A DNA stretch of 64,000 nt. Source: JAFASC01 sp036265935. GTDB taxonomy: Bacteria; Pseudomonadota; Alphaproteobacteria; Rhizobiales; Beijerinckiaceae. Position numbers and translations under genes: made by a program. The stretch spans positions 11,343-75,342 of the forward strand of contig DATAOB010000088.1 of NCBI GenBank assembly GCA_036265935.1, given 5' to 3'. Shown here one piece after another: positions 34,934-43,214 of the stretch; the stretch's first letter is position 1; each line of letters opens with the position of its first letter. The notes under the pieces are model-generated. The model was not told the DNA's origin. It made no database searches and saw only the letters and a program-made list of their open reading frames with translations.

Positions 34934-35263
34934 ATGGGCGAGGCGCGAGGTCGGGGCAGCGTCTTCGCAACGGGGCAGGAGCGGCGGCATCCGGAATCGA
35001 TGAATCCATCGCGTCGGCATCAGGTTGAATTGACGGAAGGCGCCGTCCGCGTGCGCCATGGCAAGCGTACGCTGACGATCCGGCCGATGCCGCCGCCGCC
35101 CGACGCCGAGGACGCGCCCGATTTCCTCATCCATCTCGATGACCTCGAAGCCTGGGATGCACCCGACAACGAGACCGAGATCGAAGTCGCCGAGTTGCAG
35201 GTGATCCTGCGGGCGGTCGAAGCCGAATGCGACAGGCACGGCCTTTCGGTCGAATTCGAGTGA
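34934..35263 (+). CDS. Imm74-like small protein
   Basis: A 109-residue protein whose last 85 residues resemble immunity protein 74: VELTEGAVRVRHGKRTLTI, PDFLIHLDDLEAWDAP and ELQVILRAVEAECDRHGLSV. Imm74 was defined from polymorphic toxin loci, yet many alphaproteobacterial members are solitary, as here, with no toxin nearby. CGGAG seven bases before the ATG at 34934 supports that start; ATG 35000 is an alternative. The family match is from memory and moderate. Confidence 0.55.
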   Translation: MGEARGRGSVFATGQERRHPESMNPSRRHQVELTEGAVRVRHGKRTLTIRPMPPPPDAEDAPDFLIHLDDLEAWDAPDNETEIEVAELQVILRAVEAECDRHGLSVEFE

Positions 35264-35309
35264 GGCGCGGCGGCTTTCGCGCCGCGCGGCGCCGGGCTAG
35301 AAAGAGCCG

Positions 35310-36152
35310 GTGATGCAACCTGTCCCCGATATGCAATCGGTCGCGGCCTTGCTGCGCTGGTACGACGAGATCGGCGTCGACCTCGCGATTGATGATGTCC
35401 CACACAACCGCTTCACCGAACTTGAAATAAAATCAACGCCCGGCGTGCAGCTCGCGCCCGAAAGGCCGCCGACTCGCACGGCACCGGCCTATGCCGCACC
35501 TCGTACCGCACCGGCGATTCCGCCTGCCGCGATCTCGGCGCTCTCCAGCGAAGCCGTCGTTCTCTCCGCGCGCGAAGCGGCGGAAAAGGCGCAAACGCTC
35601 GACGAACTGCGCGAAGCGCTCGACACGTTCGAAGGTTGCGCGCTGCGCAAGACCGCGACGCAGCTCGTCTTCGCCGACGGCAATCCGCAGGCACGTGTGA
35701 TGCTGGTCGGCGAAGCGCCAGGTGCCGAAGAGGACCGCGCCGGCAAGCCCTTTGTCGGCCGCTCCGGCCAGCTCCTCGATCGCATGCTCAAGGCGATCGG
35801 GCTCGACCGCACCAGCGCCTACATCACCAACGTCGTGCCATGGCGTCCGCCCGGCAATCGCACGCCGACGCCGCTCGAGACCGCCGCCTGTCTGCCGTTC
35901 ACGCGCCGCCACATCGAGCTTTCGGCCTGCGAGATACTCGTCTGCCTAGGCAATCCCTCGACGCAAATCCTGCTCGGCGCGCGCGAAGGCATCATGCGCA
36001 CGCGCGGGCGCTGGCTCGACTACGATGCGGGTTCGCGCACGCTACGTGCCATGCCGATGTTGCATCCGGCGTTTCTGTTGCGCCAACCCGGCCACAAGCG
36101 GCTCGCCTGGCGCGACATGCGCGAGCTCGCGCGCGCACTGGCACAAATGTGA
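35310..36152 (+). CDS. Uracil-DNA glycosylase, family 4-like
   Basis: Removes uracil from DNA to start base excision repair. The 280-residue protein has a variable N-terminal 95 residues, then the glycosylase core with VMLVGEAPGAEEDRAGKPFV (catalytic region), AYITNVVPWRPPGNRTPTPL and the C-terminal MPMLHPAFLLRQPGHKRLAW. Family 4 enzymes carry a 4Fe-4S cluster with four cysteines; here only EGCALRK, AACLPF and CEILVCLG offer cysteines and the usual CxxC pair is reduced to one, so cluster binding is uncertain. Such sequences are usual in alphaproteobacteria. Confidence 0.85.
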   Translation: MMQPVPDMQSVAALLRWYDEIGVDLAIDDVPHNRFTELEIKSTPGVQLAPERPPTRTAPAYAAPRTAPAIPPAAISALSSEAVVLSAREAAEKAQTLDELREALDTFEGCALRKTATQLVFADGNPQARVMLVGEAPGAEEDRAGKPFVGRSGQLLDRMLKAIGLDRTSAYITNVVPWRPPGNRTPTPLETAACLPFTRRHIELSACEILVCLGNPSTQILLGAREGIMRTRGRWLDYDAGSRTLRAMPMLHPAFLLRQPGHKRLAWRDMRELARALAQM

Positions 36153-36211
36153 AGCAACGCGGCGCCCTGTCGAGCGTTGCCGCTGCAGGTCGGAAATCCG
36201 GGTGAGATGCG

Positions 36212-37144
36212 ATGAGATGGGAAGATTTCGGCCAATCCGACAACATTGAGGATCGCCGCGGCGAATATGCCGGCGGCGGCGGCTTCGGCGGCATGGGCGG
36301 CATGATGGGCGGAGGCGGTCTCGGCCTCGGCACAATCATCATCCTCGGCCTCATCGGTTACGCCTTCGGCATCAACCCGGCGGTGCTGATCGGCGGCGCG
36401 GAAGTGCTGACCGGCGGCCGCAACCAAGGCTATTCGCAGCAGGAGGAGCGGCCGCGCCAAGCCCAGCAACAGCAGCAGCCCGCCGATCAGATGAGCCGCT
36501 TCGTCTCGGCGATCGTCGCTGGCAACGAGAAGGTCTGGGCCGACATCCTGCCGCAACAGAAGAACGTGCGTTTCACCCCGGCGACCCTCGTCGAATATAG
36601 CGGTATGACCCGGTCAGGCTGCGGCTCGGCGCAATCGGCAATGGGCCCATTCTATTGCCCGAACGACCGCAAGATTTATCTCGACATGTCGTTCTTCCGT
36701 GACATGCAGCGCAAGCTCGGGGGCGGGGGCGATTTCGCCTATGCCTATGTGATCGCGCACGAATACGGCCATCACATCCAGAACCTGATCGGACTGTTGC
36801 CGAGGACGCAACAGGCGCAGCGCGCCGCCGAAAGCCAGGCGCAGGCGAATTCGATCTCGGTCCGTGTCGAGCTGATGGCCGATTGCCTTGCCGGCGTCTG
36901 GGCGAACAATGCCGAGCAACGCTGGCACTTCCTCGAACAGGGCGACGTCGAGAAGGCGATTCGCAGCGCGCAAGCGATCGGCGACGACCGTTTGCGGCAG
37001 GCCGCCGGTCGCGCCGTCGTGCCGGATTCTTTCACGCACGGCTCGTCGCAGCAGCGCGTGCAATGGCTGCAGCGCGGGCTCCAATCCGGCCAAGTCGATT
37101 CCTGCAACACGTTCGCGCGGGCGCGGACCGCGACGGATCAGTAG
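36212..37144 (+). CDS. YpfJ-type neutral zinc metallopeptidase
   Basis: A 310-residue membrane-anchored protein. It begins MRWEDFGQSDNIEDRR, then a glycine/methionine-rich stretch and one membrane helix (about 42-60). A Gln-rich linker (residues 73-93) precedes the peptidase domain, which has the zinc motif HEYGHH in AYAYVIAHEYGHHIQNL and a downstream MADCLAGVW. This is the YpfJ/zinc_metallopeptidase family (PF04228), common but uncharacterised. It follows the glycosylase gene by 60 bases on the same strand. Confidence 0.9.
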   Translation: MRWEDFGQSDNIEDRRGEYAGGGGFGGMGGMMGGGGLGLGTIIILGLIGYAFGINPAVLIGGAEVLTGGRNQGYSQQEERPRQAQQQQQPADQMSRFVSAIVAGNEKVWADILPQQKNVRFTPATLVEYSGMTRSGCGSAQSAMGPFYCPNDRKIYLDMSFFRDMQRKLGGGGDFAYAYVIAHEYGHHIQNLIGLLPRTQQAQRAAESQAQANSISVRVELMADCLAGVWANNAEQRWHFLEQGDVEKAIRSAQAIGDDRLRQAAGRAVVPDSFTHGSSQQRVQWLQRGLQSGQVDSCNTFARARTATDQ

Positions 37145-37674
37145 ATCAATCGCCGCGCACCGCTTTTGAGCAGCACGGCGGGGCGCAGCCGGCGCGCCAA
37201 GTCTTCGATGTCGCGGGCTTTCGCCGCGCGGGTTTTGTCGCGGCGGGCGACGAGGCCGGCGAGCGGAGACGTGTTCGGTAATACCCGCCGGAGAAAACGA
37301 CCCGGAATTTCCCGCACCACCCCGCACACGCCCTCGCGGCCGCGGCCGAATTCGAGGAAATCGCGGATTTCGTCGATGAGCGGCGTCTCGGCGGCATAGC
37401 CGGCCTTGAGCAGGAAGATGTGCTCGCTGCGGGCCGCCTCGAGCGACCCGGCAAGCGCCTTGGCGGGCTCCGATTCGCCGATCAGCGTGCAGCCGGCGTA
37501 GTCCGCCACATAGCGCAGGGCAGGGGTGTCGGCCCCAATCAGCACCGCGTCGCGCACCAGGCCTTGCACCGCCGCCGAGACGAGAAAAGCCAGCGTGCGC
37601 GCCGCCTCTTCCGGGGCGCCTCGCGCAAACGCCTGTTTTTCCTGTGAATTGGCGAGAACGATTGCCGTCAGCAC
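37138..37674 (-). CDS. Small glycosyl/nucleotidyl-transferase-like protein
   Basis: A 178-residue protein starting at GTG 37674 after AAGAGGAA. LTAIVLANSQEKQAFARGA at the start, LVRDAVLIGADTPALRYVAD and SEHIFLLKAGYAAETPLIDE recall the GT-A fold used by MobA-like and small glycosyl transferases, though the DxD motif is not evident. Exact function unknown. It is divergent from the PA0069-type radical SAM gene and shares its promoter region, with a LexA box 58 bases from its start, so it may also be SOS-influenced. The stop overlaps the metallopeptidase stop. Confidence 0.6.
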   Translation of the reverse strand: MLTAIVLANSQEKQAFARGAPEEAARTLAFLVSAAVQGLVRDAVLIGADTPALRYVADYAGCTLIGESEPAKALAGSLEAARSEHIFLLKAGYAAETPLIDEIRDFLEFGRGREGVCGVVREIPGRFLRRVLPNTSPLAGLVARRDKTRAAKARDIEDLARRLRPAVLLKSGARRLIY

Positions 37675-37714
37675 GCGTTCCTCTTAAGCGCGAGAGCTTC
37701 GCGTGAGAAGGCTC

Positions 37715-37764
37715 TTGACAGCTAGGACTATGTTCCCTATCTGTTCCTTGTTCTTGTTGTGTTC
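37715..37764 (+). promoter_or_regulatory. Promoter overlapped by two LexA (SOS) boxes
   Basis: TTGACA (37715-37720), 17 bases, TATCTG (37738-37743) form a good sigma70 promoter toward 37809. GTTC-N7-GTTC, the alphaproteobacterial LexA operator, occurs at 37732-37746 across the -10 element, and a second GTTC-N7-GTTC at 37750-37764 over the expected start. Two exact matches in tandem at the right place are unlikely by chance. Confidence 0.75.
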
Positions 37765-37808
37765 ACGTTCGGTGAGTAGCGTGAGCGTAGAGAGCCGAGG
37801 AGGCAGAT

Positions 37809-39041
37809 ATGGGTCATGCGTCTCTGAAACAGGCCCTGCGTAGCGGGCCCCCGGGCTCGCGTGACTTCATCGGCGCCCATAGCGGCTCGCGCTTCAGCGA
37901 GGCTGTGGACCCGGTCGCCGCGGAGCGGCGGCGCGGCCGTGGCACCGTAACCAATCGCAGCGGCCGCTTCGAGAAGGAGGCCCGCATCGAGGTTGACGAC
38001 GGCTGGAACTCGCTCGAAGACATGCCGCCGTTCGAGACGGTGGTCGGCATCGAGAAGCCGAAGACGATCATCACCCGCAACGAATCGCCGGACATTTCCT
38101 TCGACCGCTCGATCAATCCGTACCGCGGCTGCGAGCACGGCTGCATCTACTGCTTTGCGCGGCCGACGCATGCCTTCATGGGGCTTTCGCCGGGCCTCGA
38201 CTTCGAATCGAAGCTGTTCGTGAAGCAGGACGCGGCGCAGCTGCTCGAACACGAATTGTCGGGGGAGAATTATAAGCCGCGCACGATCGCGATCGGCACC
38301 AATACCGATCCCTATCAGCCGATCGAGCGGCGCTACCGCGTCATGCGCTCGATTCTCGAAGTTCTGGCGCGCACCAATCATCCAGTCGGCATCGTGACGA
38401 AGTCGGCCTTGGTGACGCGCGACATCGATATTTTGTCGGAGATGGCGAAGAAGAGTCTGGTCAAGGTGGCAATCTCCATCACCACGCTCGACCCGCATCT
38501 CGCGCGGGTTATGGAGCCGCGCGCGCCGCGCCCGGAGCGCCGGCTCGACACGGTGCGCCAGCTTTCCGAGGCGGGCATTCCGGTCGGCGTCATGGTTGCG
38601 CCGGTCCTCCCGGCCATCAACGATGCGGAGATCGAGACGATTCTGACGCGCGCGCATGCGATGGGCGCGCGGGAGGCGGGCTACGTTTTGTTGCGGTTGC
38701 CGCTCGAATTGAAGGATCTCTTCACCGAATGGCTGGAGGCGAATTTTCCCGACAAGCTGAAGCACGTCATGTCGCTCATCCGCACGACGCGCGGCGGCAA
38801 GACTTACGATTCGACCTGGGGCGAGCGGATGACCGGGTCAGGCCCCTATGCCTGGATGATCGGCCGGCGTTTTGAGGTCGCGGCCGAGCGCCTCGGATTC
38901 ACGCGCGAAAGACTAAAGCTGCGCACCGATTTGTTCGTGCCGCCGGTGCCGCCGGGTGGGCAATTGAATTTGTTTTCTGTCGACCCGGGAGCGCTGGCCG
39001 CTGCGCCTGAGGCGCACGAAGAGCAGAGATCGGCGGCGTAG
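37809..39041 (+). CDS. PA0069 family radical SAM protein (SplB-related)
   Basis: A 410-residue radical SAM enzyme. The cluster motif is Cys108-x3-Cys112-x2-Cys115 in YRGCEHGCIYCFARPTHAFM, and MEPRAPRPERRLDTVRQLSE and GVMVAPVLPAINDAEIE follow. The family is related to spore photoproduct lyase, which repairs a UV lesion, but no activity is known. A strong ribosome site (GAGGAGGC) precedes the ATG. Tandem LexA boxes over its promoter place it in the SOS response, which supports a DNA damage role. Confidence 0.9.
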   Translation: MGHASLKQALRSGPPGSRDFIGAHSGSRFSEAVDPVAAERRRGRGTVTNRSGRFEKEARIEVDDGWNSLEDMPPFETVVGIEKPKTIITRNESPDISFDRSINPYRGCEHGCIYCFARPTHAFMGLSPGLDFESKLFVKQDAAQLLEHELSGENYKPRTIAIGTNTDPYQPIERRYRVMRSILEVLARTNHPVGIVTKSALVTRDIDILSEMAKKSLVKVAISITTLDPHLARVMEPRAPRPERRLDTVRQLSEAGIPVGVMVAPVLPAINDAEIETILTRAHAMGAREAGYVLLRLPLELKDLFTEWLEANFPDKLKHVMSLIRTTRGGKTYDSTWGERMTGSGPYAWMIGRRFEVAAERLGFTRERLKLRTDLFVPPVPPGGQLNLFSVDPGALAAAPEAHEEQRSAA

Positions 39042-39045
39042 GAAC

Positions 39046-40728
39046 TCACACCAAAACGGGCACGGCGCGGCGCGCGATCGCGCCGACATCGATGCCCTGC
39101 GGCAAATCGCCGAAATGGCTCGACCAACTACCTGCAAGCCGCGTGACGACAAATGCATCCGCGAAATCGGCTGGCGCATGGCGGATGAGCAGGTTTGCGC
39201 TTATCAGAAGCGCTATGCGCTCGACGAGACGCCGCGCCTGCCCTTCATGACGTGCGAGCCCGCCGCCGAGATCACTTTCAAGCGCGGCGAACGCCGCGTC
39301 ATATTGCCGGTCGCTGCCTTTCGCGAGCCGCAACTCATCAATCAGCGCCGACACGCAATCGGGATAGCGCTGCATCGAGCGCAAAACATCGAGGCAGATT
39401 ACGTTGCCTGTACCTTCCCAGATGCCGTTGAGCGGTGCCTCGCGGTAGAGCCGCGCCATCAAATGATCTTCGATAAAGCCATTGCCGCCGTGGCATTCAA
39501 GCGCTTCCGCCAAGACCGTCACGACCCGCTTGCAAATCCAATATTTTGCAATTGGCGCACCGATGCGTCCGAGCAGGCGCTCGGATTCGTTTGAGCTTTC
39601 GCGATCGAGCGCGGCGACGAAGCGGAAGGCCAGCCACGCCGCTGCTTCGGCTTCCAATGCGAGATCGGCGATGACATTGGTCATGGTCGGCTGATCGATG
39701 AGCGTGCGCTGAAAGGCGCGGCGATGCGCGACATGATGCCCCGCCTGCGCCACACCCTGCCGCATCAGCCCCGCCGAGCCGACGGCGAAATCGAGCCTCG
39801 TGTAATGATTCATCTCGAGGCCGGTGCGGATGCCATGTCCAGGCTCGCCGATCAGATGCGCGATCGCGCCGCGGAATTCGACTTCGGACGAGGCGTTCGA
39901 CCTATTGCCCGCCTTGTCCTTCAGCCGCTGAATCTGCAGGCGATTGCGCGAGCCGTCCGGCAGCCAGCCGGCGACGACGAAGCACGACACGCCTTCCTTG
40001 GTTTGCGCCAGCGTCAGGAACACGTCGGAATGCGGAACGGAGAAGAACCATTTGTGCCCGATAAGCGAATACGTGCCGTCGCCGTTCGGCTCGGCACGCG
40101 TCTGCGTCTGGCGCAAATCTGAGCCGCCCTGTTTCTCGGTCATTGCCATACCAACCGTCGCGCCGGTTTTGTCCGACGCGCGAATTTGCCGGTGGTCGTA
40201 TTTATTGGATGTGATCAGATCGCCCCATTCCGCCCAGCGCGCTGCATCGCGGCGCAGAATGGGAATTGCGGAATAGGTCATGCCGATCGGGCAGCAGATG
40301 CCGTTCTCGCCTTGATTCCACAGATAGGAGAGCGCCGCCCGCGCGATCTGTGCGCCGGGGCGCCCGTCGGTCCATGCCAGCGAATGCGTCTCCTGGTGAA
40401 TCGCGAGTGACATCAGCTCATGCCAAGCGGGATCGAAATCGATGCGATCGATGCGATTGCCGAAACGATCGTGCGTGCGCAGTTCGGGAATGTGACGGTT
40501 CGCCTGCCGCGCCAATTCCTGCACATGCACCGAGCCGACCGTACGCCCCGCCTCATGCAACCGCTGGCGCGCCCATTCCGCGCCGAACGTCTCGACGATC
40601 TTTTGCAGAACGGGATCGCTGCCGCATGCGTCGTAATCGGCGAGCGGCGGCGGCTGGTTCAGGACTTCGTGCGTCGCGTAGCCGAACGGATCAAGCGCCA
40701 GTCCCGATATGACGTGTGACAAATCCAC
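39046..40728 (-). CDS. aidB: AidB-type acyl-CoA dehydrogenase-like flavoprotein
   Basis: A 560-residue member of the AidB branch of acyl-CoA dehydrogenases. NQPPPLADYDACGSDPVL near the start and ATVGMAMTEKQGGSDLRQTQ are hallmarks, as are the large helical C-terminal domain and EALECHGGNGFIEDHLMARL. AidB in E. coli is part of the Ada alkylation response; it binds DNA near certain promoters and may inactivate alkylating agents. The start MDLSHVISGL is uncertain. It converges with the radical SAM gene (stops 4 bases apart). Confidence 0.85.
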   Translation of the reverse strand: MDLSHVISGLALDPFGYATHEVLNQPPPLADYDACGSDPVLQKIVETFGAEWARQRLHEAGRTVGSVHVQELARQANRHIPELRTHDRFGNRIDRIDFDPAWHELMSLAIHQETHSLAWTDGRPGAQIARAALSYLWNQGENGICCPIGMTYSAIPILRRDAARWAEWGDLITSNKYDHRQIRASDKTGATVGMAMTEKQGGSDLRQTQTRAEPNGDGTYSLIGHKWFFSVPHSDVFLTLAQTKEGVSCFVVAGWLPDGSRNRLQIQRLKDKAGNRSNASSEVEFRGAIAHLIGEPGHGIRTGLEMNHYTRLDFAVGSAGLMRQGVAQAGHHVAHRRAFQRTLIDQPTMTNVIADLALEAEAAAWLAFRFVAALDRESSNESERLLGRIGAPIAKYWICKRVVTVLAEALECHGGNGFIEDHLMARLYREAPLNGIWEGTGNVICLDVLRSMQRYPDCVSALIDELRLAKGSDRQYDAAFAALESDLGGGLARHEGQARRLVERIALLISANLLIRHAPADFADAFVVTRLAGSWSSHFGDLPQGIDVGAIARRAVPVLV

Positions 40729-40745
40729 CCCTCCAGCGCGTGTGG

Positions 40746-41051
40746 TTAGCGGTAGCTTCTTCGCTGTCGGCCATGTCGAATGCGAAGCACGATCAATTCG
40801 TCGGCTGCAGGATCGACCACGAAGTAAATGAGATAGCCGTAGCGCGGCACCACGAGCTTGCGGACGTGGCGCGTCCGCTGCCCCCTGCCGAGCTGTGGGA
40901 AACGTGTAGCGATTTCAAGCGTCCTCAGGATCGCCGCGCGGACCCGCACCGCAGCACGTGGATTGCGCTCGAGGAGGTAGTCGGCAATCGCGTGGATGTC
41001 TCGCTCAGCCGGCGGCAGATACCGGATCGTTAAGGGGCGAACCGCCGCCAT
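40746..41051 (-). CDS. ParE/RelE-family toxin
   Basis: A 101-residue toxin of the RelE/ParE superfamily: LTIRYLPPAERDIHAIADYL, NPRAAVRVRAAILRTLEIA, FPQLGRGQRTRHVRKLVV and YGYLIYFVVDPAADELIVL are standard for the ParE branch, which poisons DNA gyrase or cleaves mRNA in relatives. The start overlaps the antitoxin end by 22 bases, so the two are coupled. The reading frame looks intact. Confidence 0.85.
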   Translation of the reverse strand: MAAVRPLTIRYLPPAERDIHAIADYLLERNPRAAVRVRAAILRTLEIATRFPQLGRGQRTRHVRKLVVPRYGYLIYFVVDPAADELIVLRIRHGRQRRSYR

Positions 41052-41257
41052 GCTGCCTTGACTGCATCATTCGACGCGAACTCCCGGCGTTCGAGATAGG
41101 CGAGAGCCTCGTCAACAGCGGCGCGATCCTCTGGCTCGACAGCATCATCTCCCGTCTGGATATCCAGGAGGAGGAGCATCGCCCGCGCGATCTCGTCTTG
41201 CCGCTCATCGGGCAACCGGCTCGCGGTCTGCAGCACGAGAGAGAGCAACTCGGTCAT
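41030..41257 (-). CDS. Antitoxin of the ParE-type pair
   Basis: A 75-residue acidic helical protein, MTELLSLVLQTASRLPDERQ ... RREFASNDAVKAAWRRFAP, upstream of and overlapping the toxin, the standard antitoxin-first order. SRLPDERQDEIARAML and the C-terminal part resemble short antitoxins paired with ParE in Rhizobiales. An ATG at 41287 would add 10 residues. It probably binds the toxin and its own promoter. Confidence 0.75.
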   Translation of the reverse strand: MTELLSLVLQTASRLPDERQDEIARAMLLLLDIQTGDDAVEPEDRAAVDEALAYLERREFASNDAVKAAWRRFAP

Positions 41258-41312
41258 GGCTTGAGCATATAGCGCGAGCTTATGCATGGGAAGCGCACGA
41301 TCGCATAGCTCG

Positions 41313-41338
41313 GGAACAAACAAGCTCAGTCGCTGTTT
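41313..41338 (+). promoter_or_regulatory. EcfG-type promoter of the 41-44 kb operon
   Basis: GGAAC at 41313-41317, 17 bases, then GTTT at 41335-41338, matching GGAAC-N16/17-(c)GTT. The start would be near 41344, 22 bases from the first ATG (41366), an ideal distance. Confidence 0.6.
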
Positions 41339-41365
41339 GTGGTCTGAGCCACGGGGACTTTCGCG

Positions 41366-41992
41366 ATGAGCAATACTGGGAGCGCCAAAAGTACGACGTC
41401 CGGACAGAGAAGCTCGGCCAATCGGTCCGGCAATTCTTCCGTTTCCGACCAATTCTCCAATCAGGCGGACGAACTCGTCGGGCAGGGCAAGGACGCGGCG
41501 TCGGGCCTCACCTCGGTCGCGCAGGGCGCAACCGAAGAGCTGAAGCGTTCCGCCGCCCTGCTGGCGCGCGACGGCAGCGAGAAACTCGCCGATGCGCTGA
41601 GCAAGCAGCTTTCGACCGGTGCCGGTTTCGTCGAGGAGGCGAGCGAATCGTTGCGCGCCGCCGCGGCCGAGCTTGAAGACACGCTGCCGCCGGTCGCCTT
41701 CGCGCTGCGCACCGCCGCAAGCCGCGGCGACGAACTCGTCGAGCAAATCCGCACCAAGACGCTCGGCGAATTGCTGGAGGAAGGCTCGGCCTATGCACGG
41801 CGCAATCCGATGCTGGTCTTCGGCGCCGCGGCGGGCGTCGGGCTGCTTCTATCGCGCTTTGCCAAGAGCAGCGGCCAGGCGAATGCGCAGCGCAGGCCGC
41901 AATCCGGCACGTACCGGCAAGGCGGCACGCAATCGTCCGGACAGATGCGCTCCGGCCAGTCCTCGAGCCGACCGCAAACCGCGACATTCTGA
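41366..41992 (+). CDS. YqjD/ElaB-like amphipathic protein with C-terminal membrane anchor
   Basis: A 208-residue protein. Residues 1-35 are Ser/Asn-rich and disordered; 36-140 are long amphipathic helices (DELVGQGKDAASGLTSVAQG, AGFVEEASESLRAAAAELED); 148-162 is a hydrophobic anchor preceded by RRNPMLVFGAAAGVGLLLSR, the same arrangement as in E. coli YqjD/ElaB (DUF883), which bind ribosomes to the inner membrane in stationary phase. The tail is Gln/Ser-rich. First gene of a four-gene operon; its stop overlaps the next ATG by one base. Confidence 0.7.
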   Translation: MSNTGSAKSTTSGQRSSANRSGNSSVSDQFSNQADELVGQGKDAASGLTSVAQGATEELKRSAALLARDGSEKLADALSKQLSTGAGFVEEASESLRAAAAELEDTLPPVAFALRTAASRGDELVEQIRTKTLGELLEEGSAYARRNPMLVFGAAAGVGLLLSRFAKSSGQANAQRRPQSGTYRQGGTQSSGQMRSGQSSSRPQTATF

Positions 41993-42387
41993 TGTCCGAC
42001 TTTCATAGGATCAGCGCAGCGGTCCGCAGCTTCGGCGATCTTTTCGGCGATCTTACCGATCTCTTCGGAAAGGAGCTGCGCCTGGCGCAATCCGAGCTGA
42101 AGCACGGCCTCGCCAATCTCACCCAAGCCGCGGTGCTGTTTATCGTGACTGGCGTGATCGCGCTGTTCGCGGTGCTGCTGCTGCTTGTCGGCATTGTGCA
42201 TCTGATCGCCAGTTTCGGTCTCGCGCTGCACTGGTCCTACATGCTTGTGGCGGTGGTGCTGCTCGCCATTGCCGCCGCCATCTTCTTTGCCGCGCGCGCC
42301 AAGGCGACGGCCGACAATCTCGTTCCCAGACGCACCCTGGTTCAGCTCAGCGAAACCGCACGCACGCTCAAGGAGCAAATCCGATGA
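41992..42387 (+). CDS. Phage-holin-superfamily (YqjE-like) membrane protein
   Basis: A 131-residue protein with an amphipathic N-terminus (FGDLTDLFGKELRLAQSELK) and two membrane helices (about 46-70 and 80-101: VLFIVTGVIALFAVLLLLVG and WSYMLVAVVLLAIAAAIFFA). It belongs to the holin_3_6/Actinobacterial holin-X type including E. coli YqjE. The name holin is by fold only; there is no phage context. Second gene of the operon, overlapping both neighbours by 1-4 bases. Confidence 0.8.
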   Translation: MSDFHRISAAVRSFGDLFGDLTDLFGKELRLAQSELKHGLANLTQAAVLFIVTGVIALFAVLLLLVGIVHLIASFGLALHWSYMLVAVVLLAIAAAIFFAARAKATADNLVPRRTLVQLSETARTLKEQIR

Positions 42388-43205
42388 CCGAACAATATCA
42401 AACGCGCGACTACGAGATCGAGCGCCGACCGCGCACGCCGAGCTTCAGTGAGCGGCTCGCCGGCGCTGCGCGCGCGCAACCCGCCGGGTTGTTGCTGCTC
42501 GTCGCCGGCACGAGCCTGCTTTTATCCGGCATGCGTCCGCCGAATCGCGACGCGACGCGCCGCGCCAGAACCGCGGTACGCAAAATCGCGCAGGGTGATT
42601 TGTCGCCGGTGACGGAGACTGCGAGCGATGTCGCGTCCGGCGTGCGCGAGCAGGTGAGCGGGCTCGGCAACAAGGCCGGCGAGCTCGCTCGCTCCGCCAC
42701 CGATTCGCTTTCCGGCCTCGCCGATGACGCACAGCGCACGATGCGCGAAACATCGCAGCAGCTTGCCGAGACGGCGCGCTCTTCGGCGCAATCCAGCATG
42801 AGCTTCGTCCTCGAAGATCAGCCGCTGTTGCTCGCCGCCGTCGGACTTGCTGCCGGCGCGGCGCTCGGCGCCATCATTCCGGCGACGCCGCAAGAGAATC
42901 GCCTGATGGGCGAAACGCGGGACAGAGTCGCGGAGCTCGCGAGTGAAGCCGCGCGGCAGAAAATCGACGAGCTCGGCGACGCCGCCGGCGAAGCGGCCGA
43001 GCGGCTGAAGAACGCGGTCAAGGAACGCGCGGGCCTCGCAACGGAAGATCTGGGCGGTGTTGCAAAGGACGTCGTCGAGCCCTTCGCCAATGTCGCGACA
43101 GGCGGCGGCAGCTCCGTCGGCGGCGGCAAATCCGGCCAGAGTTCTGCGTCGCAATCACAGAGCAGCGGCACCGGCGCGAGCGGCAGCGTCGGCAAAATCT
43201 CGTGA
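42384..43205 (+). CDS. Membrane protein with long amphipathic helices
   Basis: A 273-residue protein. A hydrophobic segment at about 34-50 (AGLLLLVAGTSLLLSG) and a second at 145-168 (QPLLLAAVGLAAGAALGAII) flank a helical region rich in Ala, Ser, Glu and Arg (LARSATDSLSGLADDAQRTM); the C-terminal 45 residues are Gly/Ser/Gln-rich and disordered. No named domain recognised. It starts in the stop of the holin-like gene (ATGA) and ends 9 bases before the next gene. Confidence 0.65.
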   Translation: MTEQYQTRDYEIERRPRTPSFSERLAGAARAQPAGLLLLVAGTSLLLSGMRPPNRDATRRARTAVRKIAQGDLSPVTETASDVASGVREQVSGLGNKAGELARSATDSLSGLADDAQRTMRETSQQLAETARSSAQSSMSFVLEDQPLLLAAVGLAAGAALGAIIPATPQENRLMGETRDRVAELASEAARQKIDELGDAAGEAAERLKNAVKERAGLATEDLGGVAKDVVEPFANVATGGGSSVGGGKSGQSSASQSQSSGTGASGSVGKIS

Positions 43206-43214
43206 GATCGCAAC

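Noticed and set aside
41992..42387. Phage holin as a sign of a prophage
   Set aside because: The gene is in a YqjD/YqjE-type stress operon; no other phage genes exist in the window.
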